From contig JAFLBS010000010.1 of the NCBI GenBank assembly GCA_017303755.1, forward strand, positions 1 to 64,000: DNA of 64,000 nt. The letters run 5' to 3'. The DNA is from Flavobacteriales bacterium. Lineage in GTDB: Bacteria > Bacteroidota > Bacteroidia > Flavobacteriales > Flavobacteriaceae. The stretch's first letter is position 1. Each line of letters starts with the position of its first letter. A model generated the notes under the pieces. The model ran no database searches. It was not told the DNA's origin and saw only the letters and a list, made by a program, of their open reading frames with translations. The position numbers were made by a program, and so were the translations under genes. This document shows positions 37,345 through 46,541 of the stretch, in pieces.

Positions 37345-38268
37345 CTACATCTTTAAAAAATCAATATTTCGTTTTAACCCGTCAAGTTTAGCTCGCTTTA
37401 GAGGTGAATTCTTAAAAACTTCATTAAAAACATCGTCTGTAATTTCTTCCCATTCTTTTTTTGAATAGGATAATAATTCGGGATACGGATTGAAAAGTGG
37501 TTCATTGTGTGGTTTTGAAAACCGGTTCCACGGACACACATCTTGGCAAATATCGCAGCCAAAAGCCCAATCTTCAAACTTTCCTTTCATTTCTGTGGGA
37601 AGATTATCTTTGAGTTCGATGGTGAAGTACGAGATGCATTTACTACCATCAACAACATACTGAGCAATAATGGCTTGTGTAGGACACGCGTCAATGCAAG
37701 CAGTACAACTACCACAATGATCAGTCGTTGGGTTGTCGTATTCTAATTCTAAATCGAGGATGAGTTCTGCTATAAAATAAAACGAACCTACCTTTTGCGT
37801 GATGAGATTGCTGTTTTTTCCGATCCAACCCAAACCACTTTTGGCAGCCCAAGCTTTGTCCATTATTGGAGCAATATCGATAAAAGCGCGACCTGAAACT
37901 TCTCCGATTTCAGTTTTAATGGAGCGAAGTAACTTTCTTAGTTTTTTTAGAATTACGTTGTGGTAATCTTTACCATAGGCGTATTTTGAAATTTTATAAC
38001 TGCCTTCCACCTGAGTTTCTGGCGGATAATAATTGATTAAAAGTGAAACCACACTTTTGGCTCCATCCATTAGCAAAATTGGATTGAGTCGTTTGTCAAA
38101 ATGATCTTCCATAAAACTCATTTGACCGTGTTTTTGACTATTGAGCCACTGCTCTAATCGTGGTGCTTCTTCTTCTAGAAAACCAGCTTTGGAAATTCCG
38201 CACGCCATAAATCCGAGGCGTTGGGCTTCTTGTTTGATTAAATTTGTATATTTATGATTGTTTTCCAA
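37345..38268 (-). CDS. queG: Epoxyqueuosine reductase QueG
   Basis: The 307-residue protein reduces epoxyqueuosine to queuosine in tRNA wobble position 34 using a cobalamin cofactor and two [4Fe-4S] clusters. The cluster motifs are [16 protein letters not shown] at about 180-195 and [11 protein letters not shown] at about 237-247. The N-terminal part has the family phrases [22 protein letters not shown] and [11 protein letters not shown]. Length is slightly under the Escherichia coli protein, as in other Bacteroidota. It is convergent with the LacI gene (9 bp between stops). Confidence 0.96.
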   Translation of the reverse strand: MENNHKYTNLIKQEAQRLGFMACGISKAGFLEEEAPRLEQWLNSQKHGQMSFMEDHFDKRLNPILLMDGAKSVVSLLINYYPPETQVEGSYKISKYAYGKDYHNVILKKLRKLLRSIKTEIGEVSGRAFIDIAPIMDKAWAAKSGLGWIGKNSNLITQKVGSFYFIAELILDLELEYDNPTTDHCGSCTACIDACPTQAIIAQYVVDGSKCISYFTIELKDNLPTEMKGKFEDWAFGCDICQDVCPWNRFSKPHNEPLFNPYPELLSYSKKEWEEITDDVFNEVFKNSPLKRAKLDGLKRNIDFLKM

Positions 38269-38288
38269 AAATGTCTTGTTGTTTTAGT

Positions 38289-38315
38289 CAAAAATAAACC
38301 AAGAATTGATACCAA
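38289..38315 (-). promoter_or_regulatory. Probable promoter of queG
   Basis: On the minus strand TTG (38313-38315), a 16 bp spacer and TATTTTTG (38289-38296) approximate the Bacteroidota promoter; the spacer is one base shorter than the usual range. It lies 20 bp before the queG ATG. Confidence 0.5.
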
Positions 38316-38334
38316 TTTCATTTTTCTTTAAAAT

Positions 38335-38967
38335 ATGTTGACACAAAAAAGAATAAGTATAGTTGAGGATAATGCTGACTTGAGAGAAGCGCTATCACTG
38401 ATGATTCAGTTTACAGAAGGATTTGAATTGATGAATTGTTATGAAAATGCAGAAATTGCAATTCAAAAAATTCCGGTAGAACTACCCGATGCTGTATTAG
38501 TAGATATTAACTTACCTGAAAGCAGCGGAATAGAAATGGTTTTACACTTGAAGCAAAAATTTCCAGATGTAATGTTTTTAATGTGTACTTCCTATGATGA
38601 CGATGATAAAATTTTCAGCAGTTTGGAAGCGGGTGCCAATGGTTATATTTTAAAATCAGAAGGTCCAGGTAAAATTATAGAAGCTTTAAAAGATTTATTT
38701 GATGGTGGAAGTCCGATGACAGGAAGTATCGCTAGGAAAGTTGTCGCGAGTTTCTCCAAAATAAACGCTTCCAATGAAAACACACAATCTTTAACCATAA
38801 GAGAAATTGAAATCTTAAACTTACTATCCAAAGGACTATTAAATAAAGAAGTTGCTAATGAATTAAACATCAGCACTGGAACGGTAAAAAAACACGTTCA
38901 AAACATCTATGAAAAACTTCACGTAAATACACGAGTAGAAGCTGTAAATAAATATTTTAAGAGGTAA
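38335..38967 (+). CDS. NarL/LuxR-type response regulator
   Basis: The 210-residue regulator has a receiver domain at 1-125 with the phospho-acceptor Asp57 (AVLVDINLPES), acidic residues Glu11/Asp12, and a conserved Lys in GYILKSEGPG. A LuxR-type HTH follows at about 145-205 (LTIREIEILNLLSKGLLNKEVANELNISTGTVKKHV). No histidine kinase gene is adjacent, but the only NarX-type kinase in the window, at 41688-42419, lies on the same strand three genes downstream and is the likely partner. A terminator at 39005-39028 ends its transcript. Confidence 0.93.
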   Translation: MLTQKRISIVEDNADLREALSLMIQFTEGFELMNCYENAEIAIQKIPVELPDAVLVDINLPESSGIEMVLHLKQKFPDVMFLMCTSYDDDDKIFSSLEAGANGYILKSEGPGKIIEALKDLFDGGSPMTGSIARKVVASFSKINASNENTQSLTIREIEILNLLSKGLLNKEVANELNISTGTVKKHVQNIYEKLHVNTRVEAVNKYFKR

Positions 38968-39004
38968 CATTTTCAGTTTTTCTTTTTTCATCAAAAAACT
39001 CATC

Positions 39005-39028
39005 TACGCCAAACGGCGTATTTTTTTT
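39005..39028 (+). terminator. Intrinsic terminator after the response regulator gene
   Basis: TACGCC and GGCGTA form a 6 bp GC-rich stem with an AAAC loop followed by eight T residues. Confidence 0.85.
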
Positions 39029-39057
39029 GTCTTAAAATCTGCAAAAAAAATCCACTA

Positions 39058-39186
39058 ATGAATACATACTCTTATTTTCTTGGTATTAAAACAAAAACAT
39101 TGAATCATTGGGAAGCTCTAAAAACTCTACTTTTTCAGTATTGTGGCTCTTGTTCAATTGATAGAATTTTACATCGAAATCCTTAA
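39058..39186 (+). CDS. Possible 42-residue small protein
   Basis: An ATG at 39058 opens a 42-codon frame ending TAA at 39184-39186. The predicted peptide contains SYFLGIKTKTLNHWEALK, a CGSC motif near its C-terminus, and a basic end. It lies between the response regulator terminator and the caspase-like gene, on the same strand. There is no independent evidence of translation; it could equally be leader RNA. Confidence 0.2.
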   Translation: MNTYSYFLGIKTKTLNHWEALKTLLFQYCGSCSIDRILHRNP

Positions 39187-39228
39187 CAAGTATTTCAAAA
39201 TCAATTAATAACACAAAAATTTAATCAA

Positions 39229-40293
39229 ATGAAAAATTTAATTTTATTACAAGAAAACACAGGAAGAGTTTCTTTTTTGAATTCCATTTCAGATGTTAGT
39301 CTGAGAAATTTAGTTCAACATGGAATTGATGGATTAGCTGAAACCTTTGAATCGACCAGAGCTTCAATTCAACTTCATGGTTATTATGATCAAATCATTA
39401 ACCTAACTGACAGAAGATGTACCAAAGCTAATCTTTTAGCTGAGATGATTCGTCAAACTCGAGCAGGAAATGTTTTTGACTTACTCATCCTCGGACATGG
39501 AGGCCCAAAAACATTGTATTTACACGGTTCAGAAACCATGACCGATGTTGATATTCAAAATTTATTAGTTCAAGCCCGACAACAACATGCTGGAATGAAT
39601 TTCAATTTGCGATTAGTTTATATGTGCAATTGTTTTTCGGGAACATTATTGGATTCTTGGCTAAGTATTGGTGCTAAAACAGCTTTGGGATGTGATGGTG
39701 TAAATTATATGCCAGAGCCGCAAATCACTTATTTCTTTGATGATTTTGTAAAAAAGAACTACACTTCTTTTGATGCCAACACAAGAAGTTTCAATGCTTC
39801 AAACCTTATTTGGACTGCTCTTGGGTTGTCTGACAGTCAACGAAGAGAATCTAAATTGAGAATAAAAGGATTAAACACTAAATTTGAAGGAGTGCGATTA
39901 ACAGTGGGAGAATCTGTTAAACGTAACATTTACGCGAGTAATCCATATAATTTTACTAGTTTATTTTTGGTTGCTGGAGAGCGATATGAATTTAAAGTGG
40001 CTTTGAATGACAAATGGAAAAACAACATTAATGAAACAAATGCCAAAGGGTATACCAAAGGTATTTTTGATGCACCAAGACAACCGAGTTATAAAATGAT
40101 GCAATTAGTGGGAGAGATTTTTCATCAAAACATGAATTCTTTGACCTATGCAGGAGTTCATTTTGGAATTGGCACATCGAAACTTTGGGATGTTTCGCTG
40201 ACTGGGTTTTTAGTTTGTCATGCTAATGATGGATTAATTTTTTATGGTGATAACTCTGGCCATGTGACAGTTAGTATTAAAAGAATATCTTAA
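39229..40293 (+). CDS. Caspase-like (clan CD) domain fused to a PA-IL-like domain
   Basis: The 354-residue product has no signal peptide or membrane segment. Residues 1-200 look like a caspase-type fold: a hydrophobic strand ending at His90 (FDLLILGHGGP) and a second ending at Cys135 (LRLVYMCNCFSGTL). This His-Gly and Asn-Cys-x-Ser-Gly pattern is the dyad signature of clan CD peptidases (caspases, metacaspases). Residues about 225-354 resemble PA-IL/LecA-like sandwich domains: AGERYEFKVALNDKW, MMQLVGEIF, and LTGFLVC...DGLIFYGDNSGHVTVSI. The PA-IL-like domain might bind a glycan or another protein. Activity and domain identity are inferred from motifs. A hairpin follows at 40307-40337. Confidence 0.65.
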   Translation: MKNLILLQENTGRVSFLNSISDVSLRNLVQHGIDGLAETFESTRASIQLHGYYDQIINLTDRRCTKANLLAEMIRQTRAGNVFDLLILGHGGPKTLYLHGSETMTDVDIQNLLVQARQQHAGMNFNLRLVYMCNCFSGTLLDSWLSIGAKTALGCDGVNYMPEPQITYFFDDFVKKNYTSFDANTRSFNASNLIWTALGLSDSQRRESKLRIKGLNTKFEGVRLTVGESVKRNIYASNPYNFTSLFLVAGERYEFKVALNDKWKNNINETNAKGYTKGIFDAPRQPSYKMMQLVGEIFHQNMNSLTYAGVHFGIGTSKLWDVSLTGFLVCHANDGLIFYGDNSGHVTVSIKRIS

Positions 40294-40306
40294 TTGATCA
40301 CAATAT

Positions 40307-40337
40307 AACAAGTGTTTTCTATTTGAAAACACTTGTT
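40307..40337 (+). terminator. Strong hairpin after the caspase-like gene
   Basis: AACAAGTGTTTTC and GAAAACACTTGTT form a perfect 13 bp stem with a 5-nt loop. Only a weak A/T tract follows, so it may act as a partial terminator or mRNA stabiliser between 39229 and 40382. Confidence 0.6.
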
Positions 40338-40381
40338 ATTTATTAACTTTAACCTTATTAACCCTTTAACAAATTACAATA

Positions 40382-41053
40382 ATGAAAAATAATTTAATAA
40401 TTATAGTTTGCACAATTAGTGTATTGATGCTCTTTTCATCATGTTGTTCAATGTGCCCAAAACCAATGAATAGTTGCAATACAGAAGGTGTTGGTCTGAT
40501 CTCTGACTCCATTTCCAAAGTATTAGCCAAAAACTATGAAATTGAGATGAATAGGTTTATGGAGTTATCAAATAATAGAAATTCTGAAGAAATTTACAGC
40601 AAAAGTGCTTGGTTTAGTTATGAAGAAATAAAAAAATATTTATGTATTTTAGAAAATGAATACCAAAATTTGCCCGATTCGCTCAAAACAAAATCGACTA
40701 CTTTTGGGATTAGAGTTTACTTTGGAAAATATCCGTCAGAAGTTGATATGCGAAAATCGTCTGACTTAAAAGACATTCCTGAAAGATTAGACTCAATTAA
40801 TATTAAAAAATCTAAAAATATGGAAGCTAAGATTGATTACAGTGGTAAGCACTGTCTTTTCTTTGTACCTACATTTGAATGCATAGATGGAAATGGAGAA
40901 AAATACCATCAAGATTTCAGACTTTCTGATTACTCAAGTAGCAAACCAATCAGTGAAAAAATATTACTGATAGGAATTAACAAGAACCATGGTGGGTTAG
41001 CTCCTCCAGAACGCATTGATGGTGCAGATTATTTGGAAAACACAGGACAATGA
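40382..41053 (+). CDS. Uncharacterised lipoprotein
   Basis: The 223-residue product starts with a lipoprotein signal (hydrophobic 5-19, cysteines at LFSSCCSMC around 20-25). A helical mid-region follows (FSYEEIKKYLCILENEYQNLPDSLK), then a strand-rich part with FGIRVYFGKYPSE and CLFFVPTFECIDGNG. No known family was recognised. Its last codons overlap the next gene by 4 bp (ATGA), so it is translationally coupled to the membrane protein at 41050 and, through it, to the histidine kinase. This placement suggests a periplasmic sensing or accessory role. Confidence 0.75.
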   Translation: MKNNLIIIVCTISVLMLFSSCCSMCPKPMNSCNTEGVGLISDSISKVLAKNYEIEMNRFMELSNNRNSEEIYSKSAWFSYEEIKKYLCILENEYQNLPDSLKTKSTTFGIRVYFGKYPSEVDMRKSSDLKDIPERLDSINIKKSKNMEAKIDYSGKHCLFFVPTFECIDGNGEKYHQDFRLSDYSSSKPISEKILLIGINKNHGGLAPPERIDGADYLENTGQ

Positions 41054-41706
41054 CAAGTGTAGAGTTTTTAAAGATCATTTTATATTGTGCTGAAGGAATT
41101 ACTTTTCTTTCAGCACTGTATAAATTGCTGACAACCCATATCAATGAGTACAAAAAACTTACCTTCTATTTTTTTTTCATTATAATTTCTGAACAAATTG
41201 GAGCGTTTTTGGTATCGAAAGATTTATTCAACATTACAAAATACTGGTACAATTTTATAGTTATTCCAGTTGAATTCTTCTTTTTTTATTGGTTTTTACT
41301 GAGGCATTTCAACTCCAAAAAAGATAGAATAATTGCAAAAACAGGAATCGTTATTCTTTTGTTTGGGTTTGTTATAGATTGTTTTTTTTTCTATAACTCA
41401 AAAGCAATTTTCATTTCATTATCCTATACTTTAGGAAACTTTATTCTACTGATATTAGTATTGCTTTATTTCAAAAATTTAATCCATTCTAAAAGAATAC
41501 TTAACTTTACTACTGAATTAGAGTTTTGGATTTGTTTGGGATTGTTGATTTTCTATTTGTGTACGTTTCCTTTTTTTGGCCTGTATAATTATTTTCTAGA
41601 AAATTATCCCATCGAATTCCGATTTTATTATATTGTAATGTTGGTTTTAAATATTGTAATGTATCTCATTTTTTCTTTTGGAATTTTATGGACAAAACCC
41701 AAATAA
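41050..41706 (+). CDS. Multi-spanning membrane protein of unknown function
   Basis: The 218-residue, very hydrophobic protein has about seven membrane helices (approximately 7-26, 38-55, 65-84, 96-113, 121-139, 156-175 and 190-213) and few charged residues. No family motif was recognised. It overlaps the upstream lipoprotein gene by 4 bp and the downstream histidine kinase gene by 19 bp, so the three form a coupled unit. The kinase itself has only one membrane segment and no sensor domain, so this protein is a candidate sensory input module (inference). Confidence 0.75.
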   Translation: MTSVEFLKIILYCAEGITFLSALYKLLTTHINEYKKLTFYFFFIIISEQIGAFLVSKDLFNITKYWYNFIVIPVEFFFFYWFLLRHFNSKKDRIIAKTGIVILLFGFVIDCFFFYNSKAIFISLSYTLGNFILLILVLLYFKNLIHSKRILNFTTELEFWICLGLLIFYLCTFPFFGLYNYFLENYPIEFRFYYIVMLVLNIVMYLIFSFGILWTKPK

Positions 41707-42419
41707 ATATTTTTTTGATTTTATCCTTCTTAATCATTAGTACCCTTTTGATAGGAATACTTTATTTTGTTTTTCAGTTTAGAAAAAGAAAAATTCAAGA
41801 GGAATTGGAAAAACAAATTAGCATCAATCAAGAACGAGAACGTATCATTAAAGACATGCACGATGATATTGGAGGAAGCTTAAATAGTATTCGATTGATA
41901 AGTGATGTTATACTTGAACGCAACTTACCCGAGGAAAAAATGTATGAATGTGTAACAAAAATTGCTTCAACATCTAAGAACATTTCCCATCAAATCAAAA
42001 CAGTGGTTTGGAGTTTGGATGCAGAAAAAGACAGTTTGATCAACCTGATTGAATACATCAAACATTTTGCTTTTGATTTGTTTCAGTTCTCTCCTATTGA
42101 ATTGAAGTTTACAACCAACTTGCCTTTTGAAGATTCTTTTATAAACGGATTTTTTAGGAAAAATGTCTTTTTGGTTATTAAGGAATCACTAACTAACATC
42201 CTAAAACATTCATCGGCAACAAATGCGGAAATCAAAATTGAAGTTGCGAGTGAAATTTTATTAATAGAAATTAGCGATAACGGAATTGGAATTAACAACA
42301 CCAACCCTAACGGCAACGGAATAAAAAACATAAACAAAAGAATCATAGAAATTAATGGCGAAGTGACAATAACCAATTGTAACGGAACTTTACTAAAAAT
42401 TTCAACTCCATTGAAATAG
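41688..42419 (+). CDS. Sensor histidine kinase, NarX/HisKA_3 type
   Basis: The 243-residue protein has one N-terminal membrane helix (8-30) and a short coiled coil. The HisKA_3 phospho-acceptor is His58 in ERIIKDMHDDIGGSLNSIRL, followed by an HATPase domain (FLVIKESLTNILKHS for the N box, EISDNGIGINN for G1, GNGIKNINKRI for G2). No periplasmic sensor domain is present. The best partner is the LuxR-type regulator at 38335-38967. The gene starts inside the upstream membrane protein gene (19 bp overlap) and converges on ruvB (4 bp between stops). Confidence 0.93.
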   Translation: MDKTQINIFLILSFLIISTLLIGILYFVFQFRKRKIQEELEKQISINQERERIIKDMHDDIGGSLNSIRLISDVILERNLPEEKMYECVTKIASTSKNISHQIKTVVWSLDAEKDSLINLIEYIKHFAFDLFQFSPIELKFTTNLPFEDSFINGFFRKNVFLVIKESLTNILKHSSATNAEIKIEVASEILLIEISDNGIGINNTNPNGNGIKNINKRIIEINGEVTITNCNGTLLKISTPLK

Positions 42420-42423
42420 AAAC

Positions 42424-43446
42424 CTAAAACAATCCGCCTTGAATATTCGTTCGGATTTTACCTAAATGTTTATAGGCTTTTTCAGTCACTTCTCTTCCAC
42501 GAGGTGTACGCATGATGAATCCTTCTTGAATTAAAAAAGGCTCGTATACTTCTTCGATGGTTTCTCCACTTTCTGAAACAGCAGTTGCAAGTGTTGATAA
42601 ACCCACTGGGCCACCTTTAAATTTATCGATGATGGTGTTGAGAATTTTATTGTCCATTTCATCTAATCCATGCGCATCAACGTTGAGTGCTTTTAGTGAA
42701 AACTTGGCAATTTCAATGTCAATTTTACCATTCCCTTTGATTTGTGCAAAATCACGGACACGACGTAAAAGTGCGTTGGCGATACGAGGTGTTCCACGAC
42801 TTCTACCTGCAATTTCGATAGCCGCTTCCATTGTTATGGGCATTTTGAGAATGGCAGAACTACGTTGAACGATAGTAGTGAGCAATTCGGTGTTGTAATA
42901 TTGCAGACGACTTTGGATTCCGAAACGAGCACGCATTGGAGCAGTCAGCAAACCTGAACGAGTGGTTGCTCCGACTAATGTAAAAGGATTCAGATTGATT
43001 TGAACCGTACGTGCATTAGGTCCGGATTCAATCATAATATCGATTTTAAAGTCTTCCATTGCTGAGTAGAGGTATTCTTCAATAATTGGACTTAAACGAT
43101 GAATCTCGTCAATGAAAAGCACATCACGCTCTTCTAAATTGGTAAGCAATCCTGCTAGATCTCCAGGCTTGTCTAAAACGGGTCCAGAGGTAATTTTAAT
43201 TCCAACTCCTAATTCATTAGCCAAAATATTAGCCAAAGTAGTTTTTCCTAATCCTGGTGGACCGTGAAAAAGAGTATGGTCTAGTGCTTCACTTCTAAGG
43301 TTTGCAGCTTCAACAAATACTTTTAAATTATCAAGTACTTGTTCTTGTCCGGCAAAGTCATCAAATGAGAGCGGACGCAACTTTTTTTCTAAGTCGAGTT
43401 CTTCGGGATTATAGTTAATATTGGTTGGATCTAAATTTTCGTTCAT
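42424..43446 (-). CDS. ruvB: Holliday junction DNA helicase subunit RuvB
   Basis: The 340-residue AAA+ ATPase has Walker [12 protein letters not shown] at about 65-75, Walker B FIDEIHRL at about 115-122, sensor TTRSGLL at about 161-167 and the C-terminal winged helix ([22 protein letters not shown]). It is the motor for branch migration with RuvA. The gene stands alone with its own -7-like element at 43451-43458, downstream of the terminator that closes the cytochrome operon. Confidence 0.98.
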   Translation of the reverse strand: MNENLDPTNINYNPEELDLEKKLRPLSFDDFAGQEQVLDNLKVFVEAANLRSEALDHTLFHGPPGLGKTTLANILANELGVGIKITSGPVLDKPGDLAGLLTNLEERDVLFIDEIHRLSPIIEEYLYSAMEDFKIDIMIESGPNARTVQINLNPFTLVGATTRSGLLTAPMRARFGIQSRLQYYNTELLTTIVQRSSAILKMPITMEAAIEIAGRSRGTPRIANALLRRVRDFAQIKGNGKIDIEIAKFSLKALNVDAHGLDEMDNKILNTIIDKFKGGPVGLSTLATAVSESGETIEEVYEPFLIQEGFIMRTPRGREVTEKAYKHLGKIRTNIQGGLF

Positions 43447-43450
43447 ACTA

Positions 43451-43458
43451 CAAATATA
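43451..43458 (-). promoter_or_regulatory. Possible -7 element of ruvB
   Basis: TATATTTG on the minus strand fits TAnnTTTG but is only 5 bp before the ruvB ATG, implying a very short leader. A TTG partner at a good distance was not seen. Confidence 0.35.
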
Positions 43459-43476
43459 GCAAAGTTGTAAGTAAAT

Positions 43477-43508
43477 AAGAATGCCTTTCGATTAGGAAAG
43501 GCATTCTT
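43477..43508 (-). terminator. Intrinsic terminator of the ACIII-cytochrome oxidase operon
   Basis: AAGAATGCCTTTC and GAAAGGCATTCTT form a 13 bp stem around a 6-nt loop, followed on the minus strand by a T-rich tract. It separates subunit I from ruvB. Confidence 0.85.
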
Positions 43509-43527
43509 TATAATTTAAGGCAAAATT

Positions 43528-45333
43528 TTAATGATGTAGGACTTCTTCACCTGGTTTCATCGGAACATTTTGCGGAACGAAATCTTCGTCGTGACCTGGT
43601 TTGCTATAATCATAAGCCCAACGGTGCACTTCTGGAATTTCTCCTGGCCAGTTACCGTGTATGTGCTCAACAGGAGCAGTCCATTCTAAAGTATTTGATC
43701 TCCATGGATTTTGTTCTGCTTTCTTACCGTAGAACATACTGTAGAAGAAATTGAATAAGAATACCAATTGGAAAACACCTCCAACAAGGGCAAACACAGT
43801 TATGATAACGTTTACATCTTGTAAATCATCGAACAATGGGAAGTTGGTATTAGTGTAGTAACGTCTTGGTAAACCTGCCATACCTATGAAGTGCATTGGG
43901 AAGAAAACTCCGTAAGCACAAACTGCAGTTACCCAAAAGTGAACATACCCCAAGTTTTTATTTAACATTCTTCCGTACATTCTAGGATACCAATGGTAGA
44001 TACCTGCGAACATTCCGTAAAGAGCAGAAATACCCATTACCAAGTGGAAGTGAGCTACAACGAAATATGTATCGTGAACGTTAATATCTAAAGTACTATC
44101 ACCAAGAATGATTCCAGTTAAACCACCTGTAATGAAAGTAGAAACCAATCCAATTGAAAACAACATAGCTGGATTCATTTGTAGGTTACCTTTCCAAAGT
44201 GTAGTGATATAGTTGAATGCTTTTACAGCAGATGGAATCGCAATAAGTAAGGTTGTGAATGTAAACACAGACCCTAAGAATGGATTCATACCAGAGATGA
44301 ACATATGGTGACCCCAAACAATAGTAGATAAGAATGCAATTGCTAAAATTGACATAATCATCGCTCTGTAACCAAAAATTGGTTTACGTGAGTTAGTTGC
44401 AATAACTTCTGAGGTGATACCTAAAGCAGGTAATAATACGATATAAACTTCAGGGTGACCTAAAAACCAAAATAAGTGCTCAAATAATACTGGAGAACCA
44501 CCTTGATAATTTAATACTTCACCAGCAATGTAAATATCAGACAAGAAGAATGAAGTACCAAAACTTCTATCCATCAATAACATTAACGCTGCTGACAATA
44601 ACACTGGGAACGAAATCACACCAATAACTGCGGTTACGAAAAAAGCCCAAATTGTAAGTGGAAGTCTTGTGAAAGACATTCCTTTTGTTCTTAAGTTGAT
44701 AACAGTAACAATGTAATTCAATGATCCCAATAATGAGGAAGCAATAAAGATTGCCATTGAAGTTAACCATAAAGTCATACCTAATCCAGAACCTGAAATC
44801 GCTTGAGGTAAAGCACTCAAAGGAGGATAAATTGTCCATCCTGCAGAAGCTGGTCCAGACTCAACAAAAAGCGAAATTACCATAATCACACTTGATGTAA
44901 AGAACAACCAATACGAAATCATGTTCAATAAACCAGATGCCATATCGCGTGCTCCACATTGTAAAGGAATAAGCAGGTTACTGAATGTTCCACTCAAAGC
45001 AGCTGTCAATACAAAGAATACCATTATGGTTCCGTGTATAGTTATCAAAGCAAGATAAGCTTCATTGGTCATCACACCTTCTGGTGCCATTTTCTCACCC
45101 AAGAAGAAGCTGAAAATTTTGAATGATTCTTCAGGCCAAGCTAATTGCATTCTGAAAAGCATAGACATACCTACACCAATCACACCCATAATAACACCTG
45201 TTAAAAGGTATTGTTTAGCAATCATTTTATGATCAATACTAAAAATATATTTAGTAATGAACGTTTCTTTATGATGATGTTCTTCGTGGTGATCGTGTTC
45301 GTGGTGATCGTGTTCGTGACTCATTGCTGACAT
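43528..45333 (-). CDS. ctaD: Cytochrome c oxidase subunit I
   Basis: The 601-residue catalytic subunit has about 12 membrane helices. It carries the CuB/heme site motif FWFLGHPEVYIVLLP (His-Pro-Glu-Val-Tyr with the cross-linked Tyr), WGHHMF for the two further CuB histidines, and HFHLVMG for the heme ligands. It reduces O2 to water using heme A and CuB while pumping protons. The first 20 residues are exceptionally His/Glu/Asp-rich (HEHDHHEHDHHEEHHH). It is co-transcribed with subunit II and the ACIII genes; a terminator follows at 43477-43508. Confidence 0.97.
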   Translation of the reverse strand: MSAMSHEHDHHEHDHHEEHHHKETFITKYIFSIDHKMIAKQYLLTGVIMGVIGVGMSMLFRMQLAWPEESFKIFSFFLGEKMAPEGVMTNEAYLALITIHGTIMVFFVLTAALSGTFSNLLIPLQCGARDMASGLLNMISYWLFFTSSVIMVISLFVESGPASAGWTIYPPLSALPQAISGSGLGMTLWLTSMAIFIASSLLGSLNYIVTVINLRTKGMSFTRLPLTIWAFFVTAVIGVISFPVLLSAALMLLMDRSFGTSFFLSDIYIAGEVLNYQGGSPVLFEHLFWFLGHPEVYIVLLPALGITSEVIATNSRKPIFGYRAMIMSILAIAFLSTIVWGHHMFISGMNPFLGSVFTFTTLLIAIPSAVKAFNYITTLWKGNLQMNPAMLFSIGLVSTFITGGLTGIILGDSTLDINVHDTYFVVAHFHLVMGISALYGMFAGIYHWYPRMYGRMLNKNLGYVHFWVTAVCAYGVFFPMHFIGMAGLPRRYYTNTNFPLFDDLQDVNVIITVFALVGGVFQLVFLFNFFYSMFYGKKAEQNPWRSNTLEWTAPVEHIHGNWPGEIPEVHRWAYDYSKPGHDEDFVPQNVPMKPGEEVLHH

Positions 45334-45353
45334 ATAATTATTAAATTATTTTA

Positions 45354-46523
45354 TTATTTCATGGCAACCGCAGTTGAATCGGCTGCAATAGTTGTAGTTG
45401 AATCTTTTGTTGTTGCTGGTGCTTCTTCAGATTTTTTTTCTGCATCTGCAGCTGTTTTAACTGCTTGAACAATTGTTGGTTTGTCTTTTAACCAAGTTTT
45501 GAAATCTTCAGGAGAATCAACAACTATTTTCATTTGCATGTTGTAGTGTGAAGCACCACAAATCTTATTACATAATAACAAGTAATCAAATGTGTAAGGA
45601 TCAAGAGGTGTTTTACCTTCTGCTACTAATTGTTTATTTTTCTTTTCTCTAAGTTGGTTGATGTGATTCACTTTTGCGATCATTGCTTCAGTTCCTCTCA
45701 TTTCCTCAGTAGTTTTAGTAGGAATGAAAGAAAAATTAGTCACCATACCAGGAACACAGTTCATTTGTGCTCTAAAGTGTGGCATATACGCAGAGTGCAA
45801 TACATCTTGAGAACGGATTTTAAAGATTACTCTTTTTCCTTTTGGTAAATGCAATTCGTTAACTACGATATCATCTTGTGCATTTGGATCTTCTAAATCA
45901 ACACCCAAAGTATTTACACCTTCAATGTATCTTACATTTGCTTTTCCTAATGCATTATCTTTACCTGCATATCGTGCTTCCCAACCGAATTGTTTTGCAT
46001 ATAATTCGATAACAATCGCATTATCTTCATCTTCTTTATCAACGAACATAATATCATTCCAAGCGTACAATCCGTAGAAAATTAATCCTGCTAAAACAAT
46101 TGCTGGAATAGAACTCCAGATGAATTCTAATTTGTTGTTGTCTGCGTAATAGAATGCCTTTTGCCCTTCTTTACCTCTGTATTTAAAGGCAAAATAATGC
46201 AATAAAGCTTGAGTAATAGTTTGTACTATAAAAATCAACACTAATGAAATTACCATAAGGTTATCAACCATTGGTCCGTGTTCAGAAGCTGAATTATCTA
46301 ATAAAGGTAAATTACCGTATTTAACTAAACAAACAATTGTAGTTAAGTAGATAAACCCTAAAAATCCAAACATTAAATATCCCTGAACATTATTATCATC
46401 ATCGTTAGCGATTTGAGAATTTTCAGATTTTTGTCCAATTTGAGTTAAATCAAAAATTTTAGTTAATTGCCATAAAGCAATTGATAATAATACTAAAATT
46501 ATGAGTACCAATAAACTTGTCAT
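45354..46523 (-). CDS. ctaC: Cytochrome c oxidase subunit II
   Basis: The 389-residue protein has membrane helices at about 2-20, 48-68 and 86-110, plus a further helix at about 137-155, then the periplasmic cupredoxin domain. CuA ligands are in the block CNKICGASHYNM near residue 330 (Cys-x3-Cys-x3-His-x2-Met) and the upstream His of VLHSAYMPHFR. There is an inserted Lys-rich helix (about 292-314, NQLREKKNKQLVAEG) before the CuA cysteines. The C-terminus is an Ala/Thr/Glu tail without a cytochrome c domain, so the electron donor is separate, probably ActE or another c-type cytochrome. Confidence 0.96.
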   Translation of the reverse strand: MTSLLVLIILVLLSIALWQLTKIFDLTQIGQKSENSQIANDDDNNVQGYLMFGFLGFIYLTTIVCLVKYGNLPLLDNSASEHGPMVDNLMVISLVLIFIVQTITQALLHYFAFKYRGKEGQKAFYYADNNKLEFIWSSIPAIVLAGLIFYGLYAWNDIMFVDKEDEDNAIVIELYAKQFGWEARYAGKDNALGKANVRYIEGVNTLGVDLEDPNAQDDIVVNELHLPKGKRVIFKIRSQDVLHSAYMPHFRAQMNCVPGMVTNFSFIPTKTTEEMRGTEAMIAKVNHINQLREKKNKQLVAEGKTPLDPYTFDYLLLCNKICGASHYNMQMKIVVDSPEDFKTWLKDKPTIVQAVKTAADAEKKSEEAPATTKDSTTTIAADSTAVAMK

Positions 46524-46541
46524 TTGATGTTTATTTAAATA

